DNA from: Bordetella parapertussis
Lineage (GTDB): Bacteria; Pseudomonadota; Gammaproteobacteria; Burkholderiales; Burkholderiaceae_C
DNA: 6,561 nucleotides
Assembly (NCBI GenBank): GCA_943328885.2
Contig: CALQBT020000158.1
Location: forward strand, 1 to 6,561
Direction of reading: 5' to 3'
Below are positions 1 to 6,487 of this stretch, piece after piece; positions within the stretch are counted from its first letter, which is position 1, and each line of letters opens with the position of its first letter. The notes beneath the pieces were generated by a model that did no database searches, was not told the origin of the DNA, and worked only from the letters and a program-made list of their open reading frames with translations. The translations under genes were made by a program, and so were the position numbers.

Positions 1-2
1 TG

Positions 3-335
3 CATGTCAGCGCCCATGAGGCTGCAGCCTGGTGCAGTTGGGCTGGCCGGCGCCTGCCGAGCGAGGCCGAGTGGACTTTGGCAGCGACCAGCGCCAGTGC
101 CCGTGGATTCGCCTGGGGCGAACTGCTGGAATGGGTGGCGGGCCGGCCCGGGCCTTATCCCGGTGGGCAAAGCGGTCCGACAGCGCCGAACGCGCAGGAA
201 TTTTTACCGGGTTGGCGGATCTTGCGCGGCGCCTCGGTCTGGGGCAGCCCGCGCCTGCGTCATCCCCAGGCGCGCCGCTTCGCTGCGCCCGAGCGCGACG
301 AGCTGTTTGTCGGTTTTCGCAGCTGCGCGGTCTAG
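3..335 (+). CDS. C-terminal part of SUMF1/EgtB/SenA-family nonheme-iron enzyme (5' truncated by window)
   Basis: The open frame enters at the window edge and ends at TAG 333-335, giving 110 residues with no start in view. It shows the signature order of the formylglycine-enzyme/EgtB fold: HVSAHEAAAWCSWAGRRLPSE near the start (a form of HVSWxEAxAYCxWAGxRLPTEAEW), then GELLEW in place of GNVWEW, then ILRGAS, PRLRHPQ, a PERDELF stretch and the closing GFRSCAV. Enzymes of this family join sulfur or selenium to hercynine (EgtB, SenA) or modify proteins (SUMF1, PvdO). The compact spacing between the RLPSEAEW and GELLEW blocks and the RLRHP...PERDE...GFRxCA ending recall the betaproteobacterial EgtB/SenA (selenoneine synthase) type, but the DinB-like N-terminus and the neighbours senB/senC lie outside the window. 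Family assignment is firm; substrate is not. Two usually conserved Trp positions are Ala and Leu here. Confidence 0.8.
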   Translation, partial: HVSAHEAAAWCSWAGRRLPSEAEWTLAATSASARGFAWGELLEWVAGRPGPYPGGQSGPTAPNAQEFLPGWRILRGASVWGSPRLRHPQARRFAAPERDELFVGFRSCAV

Positions 336-376
336 CGCAGCGTCGTGGACGGTGGGTTGAGCCGCCGCATGCCCGA

Positions 377-399
377 CGGTGCTGCACCGAAGAATTTTT
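377..399 (+). terminator. Weak terminator-like hairpin after the EgtB/SenA-like gene
   Basis: CGGTG (377-381) and CACCG (385-389) form a perfect 5-bp stem with a CTG loop. A run of five T (395-399) follows, but only after AAGAA, so the T tract is not directly at the stem base as in a classical rho-independent terminator. It lies 41 bases past the upstream stop codon and 155 bases before the next start, a plausible place to end the upstream transcript. The stem is short and the call is tentative. Confidence 0.25.
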
Positions 400-499
400 G
401 GGTTGCGTGAAGGATTGATCCCAATGCAAACACAGTGCGGGAAAGTACGGGCTTGGAAGTCAGTCTGTCCCACGGCCTGATAGCGCTCCATTGTGTTTT

Positions 500-517
500 C
501 GAAGCGCGCCGGCTTCG
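500..517 (+). other. Perfect 6-bp hairpin in the receptor leader
   Basis: CGAAGC (500-505) and GCTTCG (512-517) are exact reverse complements around the six-base loop GCGCCG. The stem sits 37 bases before the receptor ATG. A TTTT run precedes it rather than following it, so it is not a rho-independent terminator on the + strand, and on the - strand the following bases are A-rich. It could be a leader structure affecting the receptor message, or simply chance in GC-rich DNA. Confidence 0.3.
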
Positions 518-554
518 CTCCATCGCTTGCTCAGCCAAGCCTTTGCTCACCGCC

Positions 555-2744
555 ATGAAACTCATACCGCCTGTCCCGACTCCCATCATGCTGGCGTGCG
601 TCGCATGCTGTGGGCTGGTCTTTTCGACCGCATCGGCCTGGTCCCAGGCGGCCGAGGTCGTCGTCACGGGTTCGGCGCGAGCTCAACAGGTGCTCGAAGC
701 ACCGTTCGCGATCACCGTCATCGACGCCTCGGCGCTGCGCGATGCCGGCGCGATGGTCAACCTGTCCGAGGTGATGGTCCGGGTGCCGGGGCTGGTGGTC
801 AACAACCGCAACAACTATGCCCAGGATCTGCAGATCAGCTCGCGTGGTTTCGGTGCCCGGGCCGCCTTCGGCGTTCGCGGGCTGAGGCTGTACGCCGACG
901 GCATCCCCGCGACGATGCCAGACGGCCAGGGCCAGGTGGCGCATTTCGACCTCGCCGGCGCCCAGCGCATCGAGGTGCTGCGTGGGCCATTTTCGGTGCT
1001 TTACGGCAACGCGTCGGGCGGCGTGATCGCGATGTTCTCGGCGCCGGTCAAGCAGGCCCAGACCGAGTGGTCGGTCGACGTCGGCAGTTTCGGTCTGCGG
1101 CAGCAGCGCATCAGCATAGCCAGCCCGCTCAGCGAGGGTTTCGACCTGAGTGCCAGCTATGCCGACCTGGATGTCGATGGATTCCGGCCGCAGAGCGCGG
1201 CCCACCGCAGCTTGGGCAACCTGCGCCTGGGCTGGCAGGGCAGCGCCGACAAGCTGACGCTGCTGGTGTCGGACCACCATCAGCGGGCGCAGGACCCGCT
1301 GGGGCTGAAGCCGGCCGATTTCCTGGCCAATGTGCGCCGCACTGACGCTGACGCCATCAAGTACGACACCCGCAAGACGATCGGCCAGACCCAGACCGGG
1401 GTCAACTGGCGGCATGATTTCGGCGACGCCGGCGCACTGCGTGAAAGCTCATTGATGGTCTACCGCGGCTCGCGTGGCGTCACACAGTGGCAGGCGATCG
1501 GGCCCTGCACGCAGGTCGACTGCACGCCCAAGCAGACCAATCCCAACGCTGCCAAGCAAGGTGGCGGCGTGGTCGATTTCGACCGTGCCTACGGCGGCGT
1601 CGAGGGCAAGCTGGTCTGGCGCCTGGGCCAGACCGATGTGGTGACCGGCGTCAGCGTCGAATCACTGCGCGACGACCGGCGCGGCTATGAGAATTTCCTC
1701 GGTCCGGCCGCTGCGCCGACTGCGCTGGGCGTCACCGGCGCTCCGCGTCGCAACGAGCTCAACCATGCCATCACCACCGACGGCTTCGTGCAAGCCCGAA
1801 CGCCGCTGGCCGAGGGTTGGGATCTGACCGGTGGCGTGCGTGCCGGCCGGGTCGAGCTCAGCACTGAGGATCACTTCCCGGTCAGCGCCGTCAATCCTGA
1901 CGACTCGGGCAAGCTGTCCTACACCTACGCCAACCCGGTGCTGGGTCTGCGCTGGATGCCGGCGCCCGGCTGGGCCTTGCATGCCAGCGCGGCGCGCGGC
2001 TTCGAATCGCCGACCTTGGGCGAGTTGGCGTACAGCTCGGCAGCGGCGGGCGGCTTCAACAGCGCGCTCAAGGGCCAGACCAGTCGCCAATTCGAGCTCG
2101 GCGCCAAATGGCGCCGTTCGACGCTGGAGCTCGATGCCGCGTTGTTCAGCGTGGCCACGGCGAGCGAGATCGGGGTGCTGTCGAACAGCGGCGGCCGCTC
2201 GGTCTACCAGAACGTCGGCCGCACCCAGCGCTACGGTGCCGAACTCTCAGGCCTGTGGCGCGCAGCCCCCGGCCTGCGACTGCAGGCGGCGCTGTCGCTG
2301 CTGCATGCGCGGTACCTCGACAGCTTCCAGACCTGCACCGGCACGCCTTGCAGCCCGACCAGCAACGCGGCCACGGTGCTGGCTGGCAAGCAGATTTCGG
2401 GCACTCAAAAAACGACCGGCTGGGCCGAGGCCGCCTGGCGACCGGACAAGGCCCTGGCCGGGTTTCCGGGCGAACTGGGGCTGGAGTGGCGCGGCGTCGC
2501 GCGCACGCTGGCCAATGACACCAACAGCGCCGTGGCTGCAGGCTATGCGCTGGCCAGCCTGCGCTGGAGCGGCAGCCTGCCACTGAGCGCGAGGGACTCG
2601 ATCGAGGCGCTCGCGCGGGTCGACAACCTGTTCGACAAGGCATTCGTCGGCAGCGTGATCGTCAACGACGGCAACAGCCGCTTTTACGAGCCCGGCGCAC
2701 CGCGCAGCGCGCTGGTGTCGCTGCGCTGGCAGCATCGTTGGTGA
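555..2744 (+). CDS. pqqU: TonB-dependent outer-membrane receptor, YncD/PqqU-like (probable PQQ uptake)
   Basis: The 729-residue product is a full-length TonB-dependent transporter. ATG 555 is chosen because it opens a clear signal peptide (hydrophobic stretch about residues 11-28, cleavage likely near A28 or A32), followed by a TonB-box-like EVVVTG at 34-39. No strong ribosome site is visible; an in-frame ATG at 588 is a less likely alternative. The plug (about 40-165) carries NYAQDLQISSRGFGAR (ending at R102), DGIPATMPDGQGQ (115-127) and RIEVLRGPFSVLYGNASGG (from 138). The barrel runs to an aromatic C-terminal Trp. Blocks such as YDTRKTIGQTQTG, ARGFESPTLGEL, VDNLFDK (from 689), VGSVIVNDGNSRFYEP closely match my memory of E. 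coli YncD, now called PqqU, which imports pyrroloquinoline quinone across the outer membrane using TonB energy. Two CX4C pairs (C318/C323, C594/C599) sit in likely outer loops. The kinase gene follows within 31 bases. Receptor class is certain; PQQ as ligand is inferred from similarity. Confidence 0.92.
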   Translation: MKLIPPVPTPIMLACVACCGLVFSTASAWSQAAEVVVTGSARAQQVLEAPFAITVIDASALRDAGAMVNLSEVMVRVPGLVVNNRNNYAQDLQISSRGFGARAAFGVRGLRLYADGIPATMPDGQGQVAHFDLAGAQRIEVLRGPFSVLYGNASGGVIAMFSAPVKQAQTEWSVDVGSFGLRQQRISIASPLSEGFDLSASYADLDVDGFRPQSAAHRSLGNLRLGWQGSADKLTLLVSDHHQRAQDPLGLKPADFLANVRRTDADAIKYDTRKTIGQTQTGVNWRHDFGDAGALRESSLMVYRGSRGVTQWQAIGPCTQVDCTPKQTNPNAAKQGGGVVDFDRAYGGVEGKLVWRLGQTDVVTGVSVESLRDDRRGYENFLGPAAAPTALGVTGAPRRNELNHAITTDGFVQARTPLAEGWDLTGGVRAGRVELSTEDHFPVSAVNPDDSGKLSYTYANPVLGLRWMPAPGWALHASAARGFESPTLGELAYSSAAAGGFNSALKGQTSRQFELGAKWRRSTLELDAALFSVATASEIGVLSNSGGRSVYQNVGRTQRYGAELSGLWRAAPGLRLQAALSLLHARYLDSFQTCTGTPCSPTSNAATVLAGKQISGTQKTTGWAEAAWRPDKALAGFPGELGLEWRGVARTLANDTNSAVAAGYALASLRWSGSLPLSARDSIEALARVDNLFDKAFVGSVIVNDGNSRFYEPGAPRSALVSLRWQHRW

Positions 2745-2775
2745 GTTGACAACGACTGTTCGGTCGCGAACGCGC

Positions 2776-4251
2776 ATGCAGCTGGACTTGCCTCGTCTCG
2801 TGATGCGGCGTGCCGGTGTGGTCGCCGCAGCCGTGCTGCTGCTCGCGCTCGGGCTAGGCCTGGCGCGCATCGGTTCTGATATCGACGACGAGGCCGCGTC
2901 CGCGGTCACGCTAGCCCAATGGGTGGCCAGACTGGCGACTGCGACGCCGCTCGACGACGCCTTAGCGCTGGCTGAACTTCGCAAGCTCTTGGCCGATCAC
3001 CCGCCGCGCCATCTGCTGCTCAGCGTGCAGGACGAAGACGGCCGATGGCTGTTGGCGCCACCGCCTTCACCGCCGACTGCAGCGCTGGATTGGCTGCTGG
3101 CGCTGCATCGCCGCCTGCTGTGGGCACCTGACGCGCGCCATGCCAGCTGGAACCTGCTGCGGCCAGGTGGGGCGCGCTGGACCGTCACGCTGGTCGCATC
3201 GCACGAGAGCGAACGACGCGAGGCCATCGTCAACCTGGTCGGCACGCTGGCGCTGCTGTTGGCTTGCATCGCCGGGCTGCTGCTGGCGATGCGCTGGAAC
3301 CTGCGCCGGGCGCTGGCGCCGCTGGACCGCTTGCTGGCGGCGGTCGGCGATATCGAATGCCACGGCACGCAGTCTGTTGGGGCCTTGCCGGCCATGCCGG
3401 TTCGCGAGTTCGAGGCCTTGGCCTCAGCCTTGCGCCATCTGGGCGGCGCGCTCGATGCGGCGCAAGCACAGCGGCGCCTGCTCAGTCAGCAGGTGTTGAC
3501 ACTGCAGGAGGACGAGCGCACCCGATTGGCGCGCGAACTGCACGACGAGTTCGGGCAGCGCCTGACGGCTTTGCGGATGGATGCAGTCTGGTTGACTCAC
3601 CAGGTCGCCGGGCAGCCCTTGCTCAAGCCGGTGGTCGAGGGCATGGCGCGGCAGTGCGCGCTGGTTCAGCAAGACATTCGCAGCCTGCTGTCGCGACTGC
3701 AGCCCTTGGGGCACGACAACGATGCCCACAGCGAGAGTTTGTTGCGGCTGGTCGACTTGCTGCGCGCGCTGGTTTCGAGCTGGGCCCAGCCTGGACGCGA
3801 GCAGGCCGTGGTCTGCCAGCTCGAGCTGCGCTGGCTCGACTCGGACGGTCAGCCCATCGCCTGGCCCGCCGGCCCTGCCGCCGAGGTCTTGCGGCTGCCT
3901 GGCGCGCTGGTGCTGGCGATCTACCGCATCAGTCAAGAGGCGCTGACCAACGTCGTTCGCCATGCGCAGGCCAGCGTGGCGACACTGGCGCTGACTTGCT
4001 GGGGCGACGCCAGGCCTGGTGCGCCGCTGCGTATCGAGTGGTCCGCCAGTGACGACGGCCTTGGCTTGTCCGATGCCGGGGCAGTGAGCCTGCGCGGCAA
4101 GGGCATCGCTGGCATCCAGGCGCGGGTCTGGTCCCAGGGCGGCGAGCTGCGCTGCGAACCCTTGCAAGCAGGTAGCGCGAGCCCCGGTCTGCGGCTGTCG
4201 GCCAGTTTCAGCAGCGCCTGGCAGGCTGAGAGCGAGAGCGTGCTGCGATAG
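2776..4251 (+). CDS. Membrane sensor histidine kinase, NarL/UhpB class (HisKA_3) with MoxY/LapD-like sensor part
   Basis: The 491-residue product (from ATG 2776) has TM1 at about 14-30, a periplasmic region of about 120 residues, TM2 at about 151-173, then a HAMP-like linker and coiled coil. The phospho-acceptor block ERTRLARELHDEFGQ places the autophosphorylated His at H256, typical of HisKA_3. The ATPase domain shows the N box QEALTNVVRHA (N392), the G1 box DDGLG (from 426) and the G2 box GKGIAGIQARV (from about 442). The periplasmic pattern (PRHLLLSVQDEDGRW, then a WNLLRPGG stretch) resembles the LapD/MoxY N-terminal domain; MoxY kinases are known from PQQ-dependent methanol oxidation. The start is uncertain: TTG 2746, one base after the receptor stop, would add 10 residues, and GTG 2800 or ATG 2803 would shorten it; none has a clear ribosome site. 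It follows the receptor closely, suggesting an operon. Its cognate regulator, 8 bases downstream, is a broken stub. The kinase itself looks intact. Confidence 0.88.
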   Translation: MQLDLPRLVMRRAGVVAAAVLLLALGLGLARIGSDIDDEAASAVTLAQWVARLATATPLDDALALAELRKLLADHPPRHLLLSVQDEDGRWLLAPPPSPPTAALDWLLALHRRLLWAPDARHASWNLLRPGGARWTVTLVASHESERREAIVNLVGTLALLLACIAGLLLAMRWNLRRALAPLDRLLAAVGDIECHGTQSVGALPAMPVREFEALASALRHLGGALDAAQAQRRLLSQQVLTLQEDERTRLARELHDEFGQRLTALRMDAVWLTHQVAGQPLLKPVVEGMARQCALVQQDIRSLLSRLQPLGHDNDAHSESLLRLVDLLRALVSSWAQPGREQAVVCQLELRWLDSDGQPIAWPAGPAAEVLRLPGALVLAIYRISQEALTNVVRHAQASVATLALTCWGDARPGAPLRIEWSASDDGLGLSDAGAVSLRGKGIAGIQARVWSQGGELRCEPLQAGSASPGLRLSASFSSAWQAESESVLR

Positions 4252-4259
4252 ACCAGCGC

Positions 4260-4417
4260 ATGAGCATTTCAGTGCTGTTGGTCGACCACCATACGGTGTT
4301 GCGCTTGGCTTATCGCCGCTTGCTCGATCACGAACTCGCACTCGACTGCCTGGGGTGGCCCAGGGTGTCGATGGCGGGACGGCCTGGGCCGTGCTGCAGC
4401 AGCGCCAAGCGCCTTGA
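4260..4417 (+). pseudogene. Response regulator remnant (receiver-domain N-terminus, frameshifted and truncated)
   Basis: ATG 4260 lies 8 bases after the kinase stop, the usual place for a cognate NarL-type regulator. The first 25 or so residues, MSISVLLVDHHTVLRLAYRR then LLDHE, are a clear receiver-domain start (compare VLLVDDHxVLRxGYRRLL). After about codon 32 the frame loses all resemblance. The family pattern resumes one reading frame over at 4358-4414, as AQGVDGGTAWAVLQQRQAP, matching the usual GEAxDGxxAxxLLxxxxP step, and stops at TGA 4415-4417. A frameshift near 4346-4358 therefore splits it, and the gene ends before the phospho-acceptor Asp and the whole LuxR-type helix-turn-helix. The original frame would instead run on to 4493, across the end of the convergent tctC gene. 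The acidic pair DD is D9-H10 here (CAC at 4287). It cannot work as a DNA-binding regulator. Confidence 0.8.
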
Positions 4418-4435
4418 CGCTTCAGGCCTGCGAGC

Positions 4436-5425
4436 TCAATCGGTGGCGCCAGCCAGCCCCAGCCGCTCGACCACCCGCCGCTCTTGCTCATAGGCCGCGC
4501 GCAGCGAGCGTGCGTAGTCCTCAGGTCCGAGATAGGCGACCTCCTGGTCGTAGAGCGCCAGTTCGGCCAGGTGCTCTGGGTCGTTCATGGCGCTGCGGAA
4601 GGCGAGGTGCAGGATCTGCACGATGTGCGGTGGGATGCCGGCCGGCCCGGCGATGCCATACGGCGAGCTTGCGACGATGCCGTGACCCAGCTCCTTGAGC
4701 GTGGGCACGCTAGGCCATCGCTTGGTGCGGTGCTCGCCAAAGGTCACCAGCAGGCGCAGGCGCCCACTGTCGACGAAAGGCGCGAAGCCGTTGGAGTTCA
4801 CACCCACCATCACCTGGCCTGACGAGACCGCGATCATCTGCTCGGCCGTGCCTTTGTAAGGCACGTGGATGTAGCTCAAGCCCCGCTTGCCGAACAGCTC
4901 GTCGATCACCCCATGCGGCGTGGTGCCAGCGCCGTTGGTGGCGATGGTCAGCGCGCCAGGGTGGGCGCGGGCATGGGCGAACAAGTCATCCAGGCTGCGC
5001 AGGCCGCTGGCCGCCGGCACGACGATGCCGAAGGTCACGCCCGAGAGCTGGATGATGGGTGTGGTGTCGCGGATCGGGTCCCACAGCAGCTTGCGGATCC
5101 AGGGCGCGCGCAGCACGGTCTGCGGCATCTGCGCGAGGGTGTAGCCGTCGGGCGCGGCTTGTTGCAGGACGGGCATCGCCAGCGTACCGCCGGCGCCACC
5201 CCGGTTCTGCACCAGAATCTTCTGGCCGAGTTGGCCCGATGCTGCCTCGGCCAGCACGCGAAAGCTCAGGTCGGTGGCGCCGCCCGCTGGCCAGGGCAGC
5301 CAGAGCTTGATCGGTCGGGTCGGAAAGCGCTGCGGCGCCTGTGCCAGCGCGGCACCCCAGACCGGCCCCAACGCTGCGGTGGACAGCCAGCCCAGCAGCT
5401 GTCGGCGCTTGCCTGTGCGGTTCAC
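4436..5425 (-). CDS. Bug/TctC-family tripartite tricarboxylate transporter substrate-binding protein
   Basis: The 329-residue product has the normal length of the Bug family of periplasmic receptors, which capture carboxylates and other small polar solutes for TctAB-type importers; many members work with membrane subunits encoded elsewhere. The start is GTG 5425; upstream the frame reaches a stop with no ATG, GTG or TTG, so this start is well fixed. The N-terminus KRRQLLGWL followed by a hydrophobic stretch and ALAQA looks like a signal peptide, possibly Tat-type because of the twin Arg (7-8). Mature-region hallmarks are FPTRPIKLWLPWPAGGATD, the NRGGAGGTLA stretch, APDGYTL, IHVPYKG and the late PSVPTLKELG. 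It is convergent with the kinase operon and divergent from the SDR gene. No tctA or tctB is in the window. The ligand cannot be told from sequence. Its 3' end lies only 18 bases from the regulator remnant. Confidence 0.92.
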   Translation of the reverse strand: MNRTGKRRQLLGWLSTAALGPVWGAALAQAPQRFPTRPIKLWLPWPAGGATDLSFRVLAEAASGQLGQKILVQNRGGAGGTLAMPVLQQAAPDGYTLAQMPQTVLRAPWIRKLLWDPIRDTTPIIQLSGVTFGIVVPAASGLRSLDDLFAHARAHPGALTIATNGAGTTPHGVIDELFGKRGLSYIHVPYKGTAEQMIAVSSGQVMVGVNSNGFAPFVDSGRLRLLVTFGEHRTKRWPSVPTLKELGHGIVASSPYGIAGPAGIPPHIVQILHLAFRSAMNDPEHLAELALYDQEVAYLGPEDYARSLRAAYEQERRVVERLGLAGATD

Positions 5426-5698
5426 GCCGGGCGCCCGCGCCTGGTCAGCGCTTTGACCTGCAATCGAGCGGGTGGGAGGTCATTTTTCATGGGCGCTGTT
5501 TGTCGTGGCTCAGCCCACGGCTGCAAAGCTGCGTACTCCTTTCAGCTCCGGTCCCGGACTATATCGGTCTGACACGCAAGCCCAGGCCTGCCGTGAAAGT
5601 CGGTCGCCGTCGACAATGGACGCTGGAGCGCTGGGCTGACAGGTCGGCGCTGGTCGTGTCGCCTTGACACAGTTGGTCAAAATCCCAGGAGAAAACGA
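5426..5698. other. Divergent intergenic region between the TctC receptor and SDR genes
   Basis: This 273-base region must hold the promoters for both divergent genes. No consensus -35/-10 pair with proper spacing was found on either strand. Elements seen: TATAGT on the - strand (5558-5563), a fair -10 candidate for tctC without a matching -35, and TTGACA on the + strand (5664-5669), a perfect -35 hexamer but too near the SDR start for a usable -10. A small imperfect hairpin lies around 5506-5521. Frames open on the + strand here look like chance. Confidence 0.5.
5687..5691 (+). promoter_or_regulatory. Ribosome binding site of the SDR gene
   Basis: AGGAG lies 7 bases before ATG 5699, an ideal Shine-Dalgarno spacing, and fixes that ATG as the start. 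It is the only strong ribosome site seen in the window. Confidence 0.85.
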
Positions 5699-6487
5699 AT
5701 GGATCTCGGAATTTCAGGCAAATGGGCATTGGTCTGTGCGGCCAGCAAAGGTCTGGGCAAGGGCTGCGCGCAGGCGCTGGTTCGCGAAGGCTGCCATGTC
5801 GTCATCACCGCGCGTGGCGATGCAGCGCTGCAGGCGACCGCTGCTGAACTGCGGGCGATCAATCCTGCGGTCCAGGTGATCGCGGTGGCCGGCGACATCA
5901 CCACGCCCGAAGGCCGAGCGGCGGCGCTGGCAGCCTGTCCGCAAGTCGACATCCTCGTCAACAACGCTGGTGGACCGGCACCGGGCGACTTCAGGACCTG
6001 GGATCGCGAGGCCTGGATCAAGGCCTTGGACGCCAACATGCTCACACCGATCGAACTGATCAAGGCCTGCGTTGACTCGATGGCCGAGCGCGGTTTCGGC
6101 CGCATCGTCAACATCACCTCGGCCGCGGTGAAAGCGCCGATCGACATCCTGGGCTTGAGCAATGGCGCCAGGTCGGGCTTGACCGGTTTTGTTGCCGGGG
6201 TCGCGCGGCAGACGGCGCTGGCTTCGCGCAACGTGACGATCAATGGCCTGCTGCCCGGTCCGTTCGACACCGATCGTCTGCGTACCACGATGGCCGGCGC
6301 GGCGCAAAAGAGCGGGCAGCCGATCGAGGCCGTGCTGGCCTCGCGCCGCAAGCTCAACCCGACCCAGCGCTTCGGCACGGCCGAGGAGTTCGGTGCGTTC
6401 TGCGCCTTCATGTGCAGCGCTCATGCCGGTTACATGACCGGGCAGAACATCTTGCTCGACGGCGGCGCCTACCCCGGCACTTACTGA
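5699..6487 (+). CDS. SDR family oxidoreductase lacking the catalytic Tyr and Lys
   Basis: The 262-residue product is a cytosolic classical-length short-chain dehydrogenase/reductase. The Rossmann start is CAASKGLGKG (13-22), a variant of TGxxxGIG. Basic K17 and R39 favour NADP(H). The structural NNAG is at 88-91, the active-site Asn at N113 and the catalytic Ser at S141 in NITSAA. Thirteen residues after this Ser a Tyr is expected, but the sequence LGLSNGARSG puts Ser at 154 and Arg at 158, so YxxxK has become SxxxR. The rest of the fold is complete, to TGQNILLDGGAYPG at the C-terminus, so this is not decay. From memory, near-identical proteins with SNGAR are common in Burkholderiales and rhizobia and are usually named 3-oxoacyl-ACP reductase by homology; I know no proven reaction. 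It is divergent from the TctC receptor, so a link with uptake of the same carboxylate is possible but unproven. Confidence 0.92.
   Translation: MDLGISGKWALVCAASKGLGKGCAQALVREGCHVVITARGDAALQATAAELRAINPAVQVIAVAGDITTPEGRAAALAACPQVDILVNNAGGPAPGDFRTWDREAWIKALDANMLTPIELIKACVDSMAERGFGRIVNITSAAVKAPIDILGLSNGARSGLTGFVAGVARQTALASRNVTINGLLPGPFDTDRLRTTMAGAAQKSGQPIEAVLASRRKLNPTQRFGTAEEFGAFCAFMCSAHAGYMTGQNILLDGGAYPGTY

Larger units (their letters stand above)
336..554 (+). other. Intergenic leader upstream of the TonB-dependent receptor
   Basis: This 219-base gap has no convincing gene. The receptor frame stays open back to a GTG at 435, but the residues between 435 and 554 do not look like a signal peptide or receptor N-terminus, so I treat them as untranslated leader. 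Contents noted: the weak hairpin and T-run at 377-399, and a second perfect hairpin at 500-517. No good -35/-10 pair was found, and no complete riboswitch could be recognised. Confidence 0.5.

Noticed and set aside
430..480. Possible cobalamin riboswitch 3' part (GGAAGTCAG followed by a CC-rich stretch)
   Set aside because: The similarity is limited to about nine bases; the conserved core box (GCTGCCCCCGCAAC-like) and the upstream P1-P3 elements are missing, and the receptor is PqqU-like rather than BtuB-like.
435..554. In-frame GTG extension adding 40 residues to the receptor
   Set aside because: The extra residues are not like a signal peptide or receptor N-terminus and would bury the obvious signal sequence that begins at ATG 555.
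2746..2751. TTGACA just after the receptor stop as a -35 box for the kinase gene
   Set aside because: No -10-like hexamer lies 16-18 bases downstream; the bases there are GC-rich, and the hexamer also coincides with a possible TTG start codon.
4407..4428. Terminator between the regulator stub and tctC (AAGCG/CGCTT or GCCT/AGGC hairpins)
   Set aside because: The stems are only 4-5 bp, overlap each other, and have no T run on either strand.
3424..4491. Long open frame of 355 codons on the - strand opposite the kinase
   Set aside because: It is antisense to a kinase with complete motifs and has no recognisable domain; such frames are common opposite GC-rich genes.
5558..5563. TATAGT on the - strand as the tctC -10 box
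   Set aside because: No TTGACA-like hexamer occurs 16-18 bases upstream on that strand, so one hexamer alone is too weak to annotate.
5664..5669. TTGACA as a -35 box for the SDR gene
   Set aside because: A -10 at normal spacing would fall on the ribosome site AGGAG, where no TATAAT-like hexamer exists.
5677..6424. Two long - strand open frames opposite the SDR gene
   Set aside because: Both lie antisense to a fully conserved SDR and their translations show no family motif.
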